Source: Anaerosacchariphilus polymeriproducens (GTDB lineage: Bacteria; Bacillota; Clostridia; Lachnospirales; Lachnospiraceae). From it: a stretch of DNA of 59,817 nt. Made by a program: the position numbers and the translations under genes. Below the pieces are notes generated by a model. It saw only the letters and a program-made list of their open reading frames with translations. It did no database searches and was not told where the DNA came from. This document shows, in pieces, positions 29,501 to 38,629 of the stretch (position 1 is its first letter; every line of letters begins with the position of its first letter). Where the stretch lies: the NCBI RefSeq assembly GCF_003363435.1, contig NZ_QRCT01000015.1:1-59817 (forward strand), read 5' to 3'.

Positions 29501-30976
29501 ATGGAAGATATAGTATTATCATTGAAAAACATTACAAAGCGATATCCTGGCGTTGTAGCATTAGACGATGTATCAATAGATTTTTCCAGAGGTGAAGTGC
29601 ATGCACTGCTTGGTGAAAATGGTGCCGGTAAATCAACTTTAATCAAAGTAATCTCCGGAGCGATCGAAAATGATATTGGAACAATTATGGTAGGAAATGA
29701 AACCTATCATAAAATGAATCCTAAGATTTCAAGAGGACATGGAATTGAGGTTATATATCAAGAATATAACTTAATCAATTCCCTAACCGTAGCCGAGAAT
29801 ATTTGTCTTGGTGCAAAGAGCAAAGGATTAGTGGATTATAAGGCAATGGAGAAGATTACAAATGATATCTTTCAGCCATATCATATTAACATTAATCCAA
29901 AAACATTGGTTCGAGATTTAACACCAGCTCACCAGCAATTAGTAGAGATTGCAAAAGCAATTTCAAAAGATGCAAAAATAATTATTATGGATGAACCAAC
30001 AGCCCAGTTAACGGTAGCAGAAGTGGAACATCTTTATGATATAATTAGGACCTTGAAAAAGAAAAATGTTACAATTATATTTATATCACATCGTATGGAA
30101 GAAATATTTACAATTACAGATAAAGTAACTATCATGAGAGATGGGCAATATGTAACCACAGTAAATACTTCTCAGACAGATAGAAAGTCTTTGATTGCAC
30201 TTATGGTTGGAAGGGAGCTGACAGAGACCTATCCCAAAAGAGACTGTGTGAGAGAGGAAGTTGTCCTAGAGGTAAGAAATATTTATGGATTTAAAAATGA
30301 AAATGTATCTTTTCAGCTACATAAAGGGGAAATACTCGGTTTTTCAGGATTGGTAGGTTCTGGAAGAACAGAGTTGATGAGAGCTATCTTTGGAGCAGAT
30401 AAAAAATATGGCGGAGAAGTTTTCATAAATGGAGTAAAATCATATATTAAATCTCCAAAAGATGCAATTGCAAAGGGAATAGGATTGATTCCGGAAGATA
30501 GAAAGTGGCAGGGCTGCTTTCTGAATATGACTATTGAATGGAACATCGCAATTTCAAATATTAAAACATTATCAAAAAAGTTCATTGTGAGTGATAAAAA
30601 AATTAAGAATCAAGCAGAAATCTATTCAGATCGATTAAACATAAAGACTCCTTCTATTTTACAAAAAGTAGGAAATCTAAGTGGTGGTAATCAGCAAAAG
30701 GTTGTTTTAGCAAAAGTACTTGCAGGCAATTCCGACATTATTATTTTTGACGAACCAACAAGAGGTATTGACGTTGGAGCAAGACATGAAATCTATATCC
30801 TGATGTCGGAACTGGTAGAGCAGGGAAAATCAATTATCATGATAAGCTCAGACATGGAAGAGTTAATTGGAATGTCTGACAGAGTTATAGTTCTTTGCGA
30901 AGGTAAAATTTCAGGGGAACTAAATAAAGAAGAATTTTCACAAAATCAAATATTAGAACTAGCTTCGATCGATTAG
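29501..30976 (+). CDS. Sugar ABC transporter ATP-binding protein (RbsA/MglA-type)
   Basis: A 491-aa double-domain ATPase of a CUT2 sugar importer. Domain 1 has Walker A GENGAGKST (38-46), YQEYNL Q-loop and IIIMDEPTA Walker B. Domain 2 has the family's modified Walker A (GLVGSGRTE), the signature LSGGNQQKV and IIFDEPTRGID. Comparison with the degenerate homologue at 20800 shows what that one has lost. AGGAGG precedes the ATG by 7 nt. The permease gene follows after 10 nt. The matching binding protein is probably the one at 22448, some 6 kb upstream and separated by the AraC-GH39/PTS/GH1 block. Confidence 0.93.
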   Translation: MEDIVLSLKNITKRYPGVVALDDVSIDFSRGEVHALLGENGAGKSTLIKVISGAIENDIGTIMVGNETYHKMNPKISRGHGIEVIYQEYNLINSLTVAENICLGAKSKGLVDYKAMEKITNDIFQPYHININPKTLVRDLTPAHQQLVEIAKAISKDAKIIIMDEPTAQLTVAEVEHLYDIIRTLKKKNVTIIFISHRMEEIFTITDKVTIMRDGQYVTTVNTSQTDRKSLIALMVGRELTETYPKRDCVREEVVLEVRNIYGFKNENVSFQLHKGEILGFSGLVGSGRTELMRAIFGADKKYGGEVFINGVKSYIKSPKDAIAKGIGLIPEDRKWQGCFLNMTIEWNIAISNIKTLSKKFIVSDKKIKNQAEIYSDRLNIKTPSILQKVGNLSGGNQQKVVLAKVLAGNSDIIIFDEPTRGIDVGARHEIYILMSELVEQGKSIIMISSDMEELIGMSDRVIVLCEGKISGELNKEEFSQNQILELASID

Positions 30977-30986
30977 GAGGAAAACC

Positions 30987-31961
30987 ATGAATACAATAAA
31001 AGTTCAAAAAATAATTAAAAAAAATGTATTACTACTCATATTAATTGGGTTATGTTTGTTATTCGCAGTTTTATCAGAGAATTTTTTTACTGTATCAAAT
31101 CTTTTGAATATCGTAAAACAAAATGCTTATTTAATTATTGCATCTATCGGTGTTGCATTGGTTATGATTAGTGGTGGAACGGATTTATCTATTGGGCAGT
31201 TAATGAGTGTGGTTGCAGTTTGTACTGGAGCATTCTTAAAATGGATGAATCTGCCGCTGCCACTTGTAATGATACTCGCAATTCTAATTGGTGCGATACT
31301 TGGAGCATTTAATGGTTTTGTTGCAAATTTATTAAAGATTCATCCTATGATTGTTACTTTGGCAACCATGACCATGTTTCAGGGTATTTCTTTCTTGATC
31401 TCTGGCTCAAAAGCAATTTATGATTTGGATAACAGCTTTAAATTTATTGGTCAGGGTTATATTGGATTTATACCAGTTCCAGTAATAATCGTAGTAGTGG
31501 TAGCTCTTATCGTGGATTTTGTAGCCAAGAAAACTTATTTTGGCCGTTACATATTTGCTTCAGGTGGCAATCCAGAGGCAGCAAGACTTGCTGGTGTAAG
31601 TGTTAAAAAAGTCAAATTGATGGTATTTATTATTTGCGGTGCTTTAGGCGCACTTGCCAGCGTTGTAATGGTATCAAGAGCAGGATCTGCCAATTCAACC
31701 ATGGGACCAGGTACAGAATTCAATGCAATCACAGCCTGTGTACTTGGCGGAATCAGTTTCATTGGTGGAGAAGGAGAAGTAAAGGGTGTCATTATAGGTG
31801 CGTTAATTCTCGGCGTTTTATCAAATGGAATGCAGTTGATTGGACTTGGAATTTATGTACAGTATGTTGTAAAAGGAATTATCCTCTTACTTGCTATAGG
31901 TTATGATACGTATCAAAAACAGGCTAAGGTGAGAAAGGTAGTTTCAACAAAAGCATTGTAA
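30987..31961 (+). CDS. Sugar ABC transporter permease (RbsC-like)
   Basis: A 324-aa integral membrane protein of the BPD_transp_2 family with about eight to ten hydrophobic segments. Recognisable elements are VMISGGTDLSIGQLM and, in the cytoplasmic loop, YIFASGGNPEAARLAGV, followed by GPGTEFNAITACVLGG. It pairs with the ATPase just upstream to import a monosaccharide or glycoside. It could also be the docking partner of the degenerate RbsA-like protein at 20800 (inference). The stop is followed by about 190 nt without a gene. Confidence 0.92.
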   Translation: MNTIKVQKIIKKNVLLLILIGLCLLFAVLSENFFTVSNLLNIVKQNAYLIIASIGVALVMISGGTDLSIGQLMSVVAVCTGAFLKWMNLPLPLVMILAILIGAILGAFNGFVANLLKIHPMIVTLATMTMFQGISFLISGSKAIYDLDNSFKFIGQGYIGFIPVPVIIVVVVALIVDFVAKKTYFGRYIFASGGNPEAARLAGVSVKKVKLMVFIICGALGALASVVMVSRAGSANSTMGPGTEFNAITACVLGGISFIGGEGEVKGVIIGALILGVLSNGMQLIGLGIYVQYVVKGIILLLAIGYDTYQKQAKVRKVVSTKAL

Positions 31962-32155
31962 TTCTTGAATGCAAAAAAAACACTATGATATTTGCTAAAT
32001 AGGCAGAAACAGAAGAAATATAAGTGCAATTGAATAAAATACGTTTATGAATAAGTTAATAATTCAAATGCTAAAGAAGTTAAGATTGTATAGAATAAAT
32101 GTATCCTAAAGTTAGCAGTAAGGATGCCCCAAAAATGTGAAAAAAGGAGAAGAGA

Positions 32156-33115
32156 ATGAATAAAAAAGTAGTAGGAATATCATTTGGAAGAAAAATGGGC
32201 AACACAGATGTCATGATCAAAACAGCCTTAATGGAATGTGAGAAAGCAGGAAACGAGGTACAGTTTATTCGTGTTGATGATTTAGATATTAAAACTTGTA
32301 CAGGGTGTATTGCTTGTGTAGAAGGAATGATAAGCGGAAGAGGAAAAGGGGAGTGTCATTTAAAAGACGATTTTTATATCATAGATGAAGCATTAATGGA
32401 GTGTGATGCTGTAATTGTAGGATCACCAACCTATGTACTTTCTCCAACAGGAAGATTTAAGACGGTGTGTGACCGAATCGGACCATCTCATGATGTAACC
32501 TTCAGAAAAGCAATCTTTGATGAGGGATTAATGGCTGGAAAAGCAGTAGATACTTTACCGGATGAAAGAAGCTTTAAGCCTCGTGTAGGAGCACTGTTAT
32601 CCGTAGGGGGAGCCATGACCCGGAACTGGTTATCCTTTATGTTACCAACGATGTATGAATTTACTATGTCAATGGGAATTGATGTAGTGGATATGCATGA
32701 ATATTTTGGAGCTATGGCATATGAGCATGTACTTGGAAATGAAAAGGAAATGCTTCGTGCAAAATTAATGGGACAAAATATTGCTAAGGCTTTAGCAGCA
32801 GAAATAGAAGAAGAACGTACAAAATGGCGTGGTAAAGAAGAGGGAGTTTGTCCTGTTTGTCATTGTGACATGCTGACCGTGTCCAAGGACAGAACCTATG
32901 TAGAATGTCCAGTATGTGGAATTCCTGGAGAAGTAGAAGTAGTAGATGGTAAAATAAAAACTACTTTTAGTAAAGAAGAGCAGAAGCGTTCGAGATTACA
33001 CTGGGATGGAAAACTGGAACATTCCACAGAAATTAAAACGAGAGCAGCTGGACCAGGACAGATTCCAAATCTTAAAGAATTAAAAAAAGCTTATCAAAAT
33101 TATTTAAATAGTTAA
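32156..33115 (+). CDS. Flavodoxin-like FMN oxidoreductase with C-terminal zinc-ribbon-like segment
   Basis: A 319-aa protein of the NADPH-dependent FMN reductase/iron-sulfur flavoprotein type. The phosphate-binding loop is near FGRKMGNTD; a cysteine cluster CTGCIAC (C48, C51, C54) resembles the compact cluster motif of iron-sulfur flavoproteins; GSPTYVLSPTGRFK is the flavin-contact segment. About residues 235-265 contain two CPVC pairs (CPVCHC and CPVCG) forming a zinc-ribbon-like tail, unusual for the family. It heads the operon with the C-glycoside lyase-like subunits, so reduction of an aglycone or of a flavin cofactor is plausible (inference). Start ATG follows AAAGGAGAAG. The gene is intact. 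Confidence 0.78.
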   Translation: MNKKVVGISFGRKMGNTDVMIKTALMECEKAGNEVQFIRVDDLDIKTCTGCIACVEGMISGRGKGECHLKDDFYIIDEALMECDAVIVGSPTYVLSPTGRFKTVCDRIGPSHDVTFRKAIFDEGLMAGKAVDTLPDERSFKPRVGALLSVGGAMTRNWLSFMLPTMYEFTMSMGIDVVDMHEYFGAMAYEHVLGNEKEMLRAKLMGQNIAKALAAEIEEERTKWRGKEEGVCPVCHCDMLTVSKDRTYVECPVCGIPGEVEVVDGKIKTTFSKEEQKRSRLHWDGKLEHSTEIKTRAAGPGQIPNLKELKKAYQNYLNS

Positions 33116-33153
33116 AATTATTCCATAAGATGATTGTGAAAGGAGTCAGTAGA

Positions 33154-34161
33154 ATGAGCAAAATAAAAAGAGCAGTAAGTATGTATAGTTTGCAGGATCA
33201 ATATGCAAGAGGAAAAATGAACTTGGAAGATATATTTCAATACTTGGATGAATTAGGAGCAGGACTTGAATTCATCAGCGATCAGATGATGAAGGGAACT
33301 CCAGAACCAACAGAAGAGACATTAAAAGAGTGGGATGCATTAGTAGAAAAATATAAGCCAGTTTTGGTATGTAATGATGTATTTATTAACACCTGTTTAT
33401 ATAAGAATAGAGAGCTGACAGACAAGGAAGCACTTGACTTACTAATTAAGGAAATTAAGTTAGCACATCGATTAGGATTTAAGATGATTCGTCTTGTATC
33501 CAATACAAGAGCATCCATCATTGAACCAGCACTTCCAGTTGCAATTGAAAATGATGTAGTTATGACTCTTGAAATTCATGCAGGTATGAGTTTTGATCAG
33601 CCATTAACACAGGCGTTCATTGAAGTGATGAAGAAATTAAATTCACCATATGTAGGATTAACCGTAGATACTGGAATATTCTGTAGAAGACATCCAAGAG
33701 TTTCCTCCGCATTTTTTAAAGAATTAGGTGTAAAACAGGAAATTATTGATTATGTAGACAATATTTTTTCATCAGGTGTAGATCCAAAACATTTCTTCAT
33801 GGAAGCAAGAAAGCAGGGAAAACATTTCCCAGATGAATTGCAGGCTATGATTGAAACGCAGGATGAATTTGAATATGCATTATTCTGTGATGGATATGAA
33901 ATGAGCGATTTTACAATTCTTGATGAATATTTACCATATATCAAACACATTCATGGAAAAATCTATGAAATGACAGAGGAAGGTATTGAGTATTCGATAC
34001 CATTTGATGAGCTGATTCAGTATCTGGATAAAGTAGGATACGATGGCTATATTGCAACCGAGTATGAAGGTAATCGATTTGCACTAGCCAATGAAGAGAT
34101 TCGTGATAAGGAAAACGTAACTGCGCATCAGAATATGCTTAAGAAATATATTGAGGTATGA
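33154..34161 (+). CDS. TIM-barrel protein, candidate C-glycoside deglycosidase alpha subunit
   Basis: A 335-aa xylose-isomerase-like barrel. Candidate metal ligands are E140 (TLEIHAG), D172 (TVDTGIF), H267 (KHIHGK) and E303 (ATEYEG); H142 is a possible catalytic base. The fold and ligand set match the alpha subunit (DgpC/DfgA/CarC-type) of enzymes that cleave the C-C bond between a 3-oxo sugar and an aromatic aglycone. The decisive context is the adjacent DUF6379-like small gene, since the enzyme is known as an alpha/beta complex. ATG 33154 is chosen because AAAGGAG lies 8 nt before it; 33130 would include that site. An ordinary sugar epimerase is the alternative. Confidence 0.75.
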   Translation: MSKIKRAVSMYSLQDQYARGKMNLEDIFQYLDELGAGLEFISDQMMKGTPEPTEETLKEWDALVEKYKPVLVCNDVFINTCLYKNRELTDKEALDLLIKEIKLAHRLGFKMIRLVSNTRASIIEPALPVAIENDVVMTLEIHAGMSFDQPLTQAFIEVMKKLNSPYVGLTVDTGIFCRRHPRVSSAFFKELGVKQEIIDYVDNIFSSGVDPKHFFMEARKQGKHFPDELQAMIETQDEFEYALFCDGYEMSDFTILDEYLPYIKHIHGKIYEMTEEGIEYSIPFDELIQYLDKVGYDGYIATEYEGNRFALANEEIRDKENVTAHQNMLKKYIEV

Positions 34162-34179
34162 TAGGAAGGAGGAATCAGA

Positions 34180-34569
34180 ATGTTTGATAATTATGTGTTT
34201 ACAGAAGGATCATGCAAAAATGTTATAGAAGGAGATAAGGTAATAGGTTTTGAACTACAAACCTTAATTACATATTATAGAGGAATTCCATGTTCTATGG
34301 TTCATGATGTGAAAGTGAAAGTAGATAATAAAGAAATACCTAGAGAGTCGATTCGTTTCAGCCCAGATGGCGAAACGTATTTTACATTAGATGAATTAGA
34401 AACCGTGACTACTTATAAATGGGAGTATGGAGTGCAGGGACATGTGAGAGTGCTCGTAGATGGAGGTCTTTCCAAAGGCGAACATGAAGTATCACTTACA
34501 ACCATGATTCGTGTAGCTTACATTCCAGTTCCATTTGGTGGAACTAAGGTAAGAAAAGTTGTCATTTAA
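34180..34569 (+). CDS. DUF6379-like protein, candidate C-glycoside deglycosidase beta subunit
   Basis: A 129-aa protein resembling the small beta subunit of C-glycoside deglycosidases (DgpB/DfgB/CarB-type, DUF6379). Family-like stretches are YYRGIPCSMVHDVKVKVD, IPRESIRFS, YKWEYG, GGLSKGEHEV and MIRVAYIPVPFGG. It has no signal peptide or membrane segment and looks like a beta-rich domain that would close the barrel of its partner. The gene lies 18 nt after the TIM-barrel gene with its own AGGAGG and 38 nt before the oxidoreductase gene. This small gene is the most specific pointer to C-glycoside cleavage in the window. Assignment is from remembered family patterns and needs a profile search. 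Confidence 0.75.
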   Translation: MFDNYVFTEGSCKNVIEGDKVIGFELQTLITYYRGIPCSMVHDVKVKVDNKEIPRESIRFSPDGETYFTLDELETVTTYKWEYGVQGHVRVLVDGGLSKGEHEVSLTTMIRVAYIPVPFGGTKVRKVVI

Positions 34570-34607
34570 ATATTAGTGAATTTAAATCAAGATAAGAGGA
34601 CGAAAAG

Positions 34608-35666
34608 ATGCAAATAAAATTTGGAATTTTAGGTTATGGTTTTATGGGACATATTCACACGGATATGATCAAAAGCTTAGAAGGAGCAGAGGTTGTTGCA
34701 ATTTGCGACAACGATCCTGTGAAGCTGATCGATGCCCCAGAAGGAATAGTTCAATATACAAACATGGATAATTTGTTTGCTGATGAAAATGTAAATACTA
34801 TATTAGTATCCATTTCCAATCATGTACATAAAGAAGCAGTAATCAAGGCTGCACGTGCTGGAAAACATATACTATGTGAAAAACCAGCTGCTCTGTCTGT
34901 AATTGAATTTGATGAAATGATGGATGTAGTGAATGAATGTGGTGTGAAATTTAGTGTTCATCAACAAAGAAGATGGGATAAAGATTTTAGAATTTCAAAA
35001 GAAGTATATGATAAACAATTGGTAGGTGATATATTTACCATTCAATCAAAATTATATGGTTTTAATGGAAATATGCATGACTGGCACGTGTATCCAGAGT
35101 TTGGAGGCGGAATGCTTTATGATTGGGGCGTACATTTGATTGACCAGATGCTTTGGATGGTTGATAGTAAGATTAAGACTGTTTATGCGGATTTACGTAA
35201 TGTAATAAACGAAAAGGTAGATGATTATTTTAAAATTATAATTAAATTTGAGAATAACATTATAGCTGAAATAGAATTAGGAACCTATTTTCTTGGAAAC
35301 AAAGAGAAATGGTTTGAAAAACACTGGTTTATCGGTGGTAACAAAGGTAGTATGTATTTGGATGGCTTTGAACCTGTGGGACAAATTATAAGAACTTCAC
35401 AGCTTCTTGAGAATGTTTCAGGTAAAACAACAATGACAGCAGCGGGTCCGACCCGTTCTTTTGGTCCTCCACCAGAAGGAAGAATTATTGTAGAAGATTT
35501 GCCAGAAGTAAATGTCAAACACAGCATGTATTTTGATAATTTTATCAAGGCAATAAATGACGAAGAAGAGTTTATTGTTAAATTTGAAGAAGTCAGAAGA
35601 GTACTTCGTTTCATGGAAGCAGTGAGAGAATCAGCTAAAACTGGAAGAACAGTAGATTTTGAGTGA
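34608..35666 (+). CDS. Gfo/Idh/MocA-family oxidoreductase, candidate C-glycoside 3-dehydrogenase
   Basis: A 352-aa NAD(P)-dependent oxidoreductase. The Rossmann motif GILGYGFMGHIHTDM is at the N-terminus, EKP at 91-93 with catalytic K92, and YDWGVHLIDQMLW carries H176. In known C-glycoside pathways a Gfo/Idh/MocA enzyme (DgpA-type) oxidises the sugar at C3, giving the 3-oxo-glycoside that the alpha/beta lyase then cleaves. This gene directly follows the two lyase-like genes, so the three form a complete candidate pathway. It differs clearly from the first Gfo/Idh/MocA protein at 15915, so the two probably act on different substrates. It ends the operon. Confidence 0.82.
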   Translation: MQIKFGILGYGFMGHIHTDMIKSLEGAEVVAICDNDPVKLIDAPEGIVQYTNMDNLFADENVNTILVSISNHVHKEAVIKAARAGKHILCEKPAALSVIEFDEMMDVVNECGVKFSVHQQRRWDKDFRISKEVYDKQLVGDIFTIQSKLYGFNGNMHDWHVYPEFGGGMLYDWGVHLIDQMLWMVDSKIKTVYADLRNVINEKVDDYFKIIIKFENNIIAEIELGTYFLGNKEKWFEKHWFIGGNKGSMYLDGFEPVGQIIRTSQLLENVSGKTTMTAAGPTRSFGPPPEGRIIVEDLPEVNVKHSMYFDNFIKAINDEEEFIVKFEEVRRVLRFMEAVRESAKTGRTVDFE

Positions 35667-35805
35667 ATAGAACATTCCATTATTATTTTCTCCTTGTCAA
35701 ATTAATTTTCATTTAAATGTATAAATTAAATTATTATATTCCTATAATACTATGATAAATATATTAAAATTAAGTAACTATAATTCAAGTTTTTAACATT
35801 TTATT

Positions 35806-35833
35806 TTGAATTTTATGAACATAATGGTAAAAT
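35806..35833 (+). promoter_or_regulatory. Candidate promoter for the BCCT transporter gene
   Basis: TTGAAT (35806-35811) and TAAAAT (35828-35833) with a 16-nt spacer in the 244-nt gap before the gene. No terminator for the preceding operon is obvious in this gap. Confidence 0.4.
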
Positions 35834-35910
35834 GGTAATGTTTAAGACAGATGATTTCAAGTTTGTTGTTTTTAAACATTAATAATAGTTATAATTAGGA
35901 GGAATATGGT

Positions 35911-37734
35911 TTGATTGATGAAAACAAGGAAAATGAATCAAAAAAAATACTTGCAAAAAAGTTAAAAAAAGCAGAAAAGGAAGCTCGTAAAAAAGCGATT
36001 AAAAATCGTAAACCGTTTAAGGGATTACAAATAAGACTTACGCCTTCATTATTCGATGAAGAAGGACGACAGGAACCAGGTGAGAATAACTGGTCAGGTC
36101 TTGGTTTTGATATACATCCACAGGTTACATTGATATCAGTTGCATTATTGTTTCTATTTATATTATTAACTTTATTATTCCCGAGTAAAGCAGAAAATAT
36201 ATTTTCAGGCTTGATGACAAGCGTTACAAAGAATGCAGGATGGTTTTTTATCATGGCAGCGAATATTTTTATCATAGCAGCTTTATATTTTGCATTTGGT
36301 AGATTCGGCAACATTAGAATCGGAGGAAATAATGCAAAGCCTGAGTTTAGTAAATTTGGCTGGTATGCAATGTTAATTAGTGCGGGTATGGGAATTGGTC
36401 TGTTGTTTTGGAGTGTTGGAGAACCGATTAGTCATTTGCAGAATCCGTCACCTATGTTTGGAGGCATAGAGAAAGGTTCAGCTGCGGCAGCACAGGCAGC
36501 AATGGCAACTACATTTTTTCATTGGGGTTTTCATCCGTGGGCTATATATGCCATAGTAGGATTGGGACTTGCTTTTTTTTCTTACAATAGAGGATTGCCA
36601 TTAACAATCCGATCAGTTTTTTATCCACTTATAGGTAATAAGATCTATGGACTTTTAGGAAATATTATAGATGTATTATCTGTGCTTGCAACACTTATCG
36701 GACTTGCAACTTCATTAGGCCTAGGTGTTGCACAGGTCAATGCTGGTTTAAATTATTTATTTGGAATACAAATGAGTACAGGAGTACAGGTAGTGCTTAT
36801 TATAGTGATAACGGGATTTGCTACCATTTCAGTTGTTCTGGGACTTGATGGCGGCGTAAAACGGCTAAGTGAGATTAATATGATAATGGCTGGCATATTT
36901 ATGATATTTATATTAATTGCAGGGCCAACAGTATATATTTTAAGTGGATTTACACAGAATCTTGGTTTTTACTTATCTGAGCTTTTGGAGATGAGCTTTT
37001 GGGCAGAGACCTATCGAGATAGCTCATGGCAAGGTGTATGGACAATTTTTTACTGGGCATGGTGGATTTCTTGGTCTCCATTTGTGGGAATGTTCATTGC
37101 ACGTATTTCAAAAGGACGAACAGTTAGAGAATTTATATTAGGTGTAATGTTAATTCCATCTTTGTTGTCTTTTTTATGGATGAGCGTGTTTGGAGGAACG
37201 GCATTATATTTACAGACGAATAGTATAGGTGATATTGCATCTGTCGTTTCACAGGATGTTGCAGTAGCTTTGTTTTCGATGCTTAAACATCTGCCATGGA
37301 CTTCATTATTATCTATGGTTGGAATTATTCTGGTAACAGTATTTTTTGTTACATCCTCAGACTCTGGGTCTTTGGTTGTAGACCATTTGATATCGGGCGG
37401 AAAGCTTGACTCACCAGTTCCACAACGTATCTTTTGGGCGCTTATGGAAGGAGTTGTAGCTGCAACATTATTGATTGGAGGAGGTTTAAATGCACTTCAG
37501 ACTGCCTCAGTCATAACAGGTTTGCCCTTTGCGATTCTCTTGATTTTGCTTGTTTATTCCTTAAAGATTGGATTGCAGGAAGAATACGAGATTGAGGAAG
37601 CGGTACGGAAAAGATTGATAGAAGTTGAAAAAGAACATTTCCTTAATGAAGCTATAACTGAAGTACTGCAAGAAGAAAACGCATCATCTCCGGATAAAGT
37701 CGTATATGAAAAGATAGAAGAAATGAAAAAATAA
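35911..37734 (+). CDS. BCCT-family transporter (betaine/carnitine/choline type)
   Basis: A 607-aa membrane transporter with about twelve hydrophobic segments. Family motifs are GIGLLFWSVGEPISH, HWGFHPWAIYA and the tryptophan-rich WAWWISWSPFVGMFIARISKGRT. The first 60 residues are highly charged (Lys/Glu-rich), forming a long cytoplasmic N-terminus, and the C-terminus is also charged, as in osmosensing members. The start is TTG at 35911, 7 nt after AGGAGGA; the ATG at 35905 is followed at once by a stop. Substrate (betaine, carnitine or another quaternary amine) cannot be told. It appears to be a single-gene unit. Confidence 0.92.
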   Translation: MIDENKENESKKILAKKLKKAEKEARKKAIKNRKPFKGLQIRLTPSLFDEEGRQEPGENNWSGLGFDIHPQVTLISVALLFLFILLTLLFPSKAENIFSGLMTSVTKNAGWFFIMAANIFIIAALYFAFGRFGNIRIGGNNAKPEFSKFGWYAMLISAGMGIGLLFWSVGEPISHLQNPSPMFGGIEKGSAAAAQAAMATTFFHWGFHPWAIYAIVGLGLAFFSYNRGLPLTIRSVFYPLIGNKIYGLLGNIIDVLSVLATLIGLATSLGLGVAQVNAGLNYLFGIQMSTGVQVVLIIVITGFATISVVLGLDGGVKRLSEINMIMAGIFMIFILIAGPTVYILSGFTQNLGFYLSELLEMSFWAETYRDSSWQGVWTIFYWAWWISWSPFVGMFIARISKGRTVREFILGVMLIPSLLSFLWMSVFGGTALYLQTNSIGDIASVVSQDVAVALFSMLKHLPWTSLLSMVGIILVTVFFVTSSDSGSLVVDHLISGGKLDSPVPQRIFWALMEGVVAATLLIGGGLNALQTASVITGLPFAILLILLVYSLKIGLQEEYEIEEAVRKRLIEVEKEHFLNEAITEVLQEENASSPDKVVYEKIEEMKK

Positions 37735-37829
37735 AAACTTTTAAAGATAAAGAGTTTAGATTTGAAGATAAGGCAGCAATTTATGAGATTTACAAGAAGC
37801 TATGTCATCAAGGACAATCAGCCATCTCT
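37735..37829 (+). pseudogene. Possible short coding remnant after the BCCT gene
   Basis: From about 37741 an open frame without a start codon runs into the next hairpin and ends at 37860 (contains AAIYEIYKKLCHQG). It reads like the 3' tail of a lost gene. I do not recognise it. Confidence 0.2.
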
Positions 37830-37882
37830 AAAATATCCGTTAAAGAACACTTTACACGATAATGTTCTTTAACGGATATTTT
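37830..37882 (+). terminator. 20-bp perfect hairpin after the BCCT gene
   Basis: Arms 37830-37849 and 37863-37882 are perfectly complementary with a 13-nt loop and end in TTTT. It probably terminates BCCT transcription. A partial copy of the arm (TAAAGAACG) recurs near 37900. Confidence 0.65.
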
Positions 37883-37981
37883 GCTTTAATCTGCTTATTG
37901 TAAAGAACGCTCATACATGGTTAAATATTGTAAATGCAATGTACAATTATGTTTCAAATTTTAATTTAGGAGGTAATGAAC

Positions 37982-38629
37982 ATGATCAAATATAAAAGTC
38001 TAAGGTTAGAGGAATTAAAAGAGGTAGCAAGAATGAATGCAAAGACATTTGCCGATTATCCATTATGTGATGAAATCCGAAATGATTTTTTGGATGAGGA
38101 TAGCTTTGTTGATTTTATGACGGAAGTTTTTAAGGTTTACATAGGAGCTTATTTTAAGAAAAGTGTCGTTATTGTGGGTAAAGAAGATAATCTGATTAAA
38201 AGCTTTGCTATTTTAGTCCGCCCTTACAGTTCTGATATCGGTTTATTTGACTACTTCCGTGCTGGTGCATTAAAGTTATTTAGAACAGTCAGTATACCTA
38301 AAGTTTTCAAATTTTTAAATGTTCTTAATGAAGGTCACAAACCTTGTAAGGAGCTTAAAAAGCGTTCCTGGTTCTTAGAAACCCTGGCAGTAGATAAGTT
38401 ATGCAAGGGTCAGCAGCTGGGAAGTAGAATGCTTAAGGATTGTATCATTCCATATATTAAGAAACATATTAAAAGTAATAAGTCAGAATCATTTATAACT
38501 TTTACGAATAATGCAATCAACAGAAAATTTTATATCCAAAATGGATTTTCAGAGTTCGATTCTACAGCCATTGAAAGTAATGGAAGAATAATAGGAAACT
38601 GGAGTTTCCAAATGTCTGTATCCCCATAG
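37982..38629 (+). CDS. GNAT-family N-acetyltransferase
   Basis: A 215-aa acetyltransferase. The acetyl-CoA-binding segment is GQQLGSRML within LETLAVDKLCKGQQLG, and the C-terminal NRKFYIQNGF is the usual GNAT beta-bulge/Tyr region. AGGAGG lies 8 nt before the ATG at 37982; the in-frame ATG at 37976 is too close. It stands alone between a hairpin and a long leader region, so its substrate cannot be inferred. Confidence 0.85.
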   Translation: MIKYKSLRLEELKEVARMNAKTFADYPLCDEIRNDFLDEDSFVDFMTEVFKVYIGAYFKKSVVIVGKEDNLIKSFAILVRPYSSDIGLFDYFRAGALKLFRTVSIPKVFKFLNVLNEGHKPCKELKKRSWFLETLAVDKLCKGQQLGSRMLKDCIIPYIKKHIKSNKSESFITFTNNAINRKFYIQNGFSEFDSTAIESNGRIIGNWSFQMSVSP

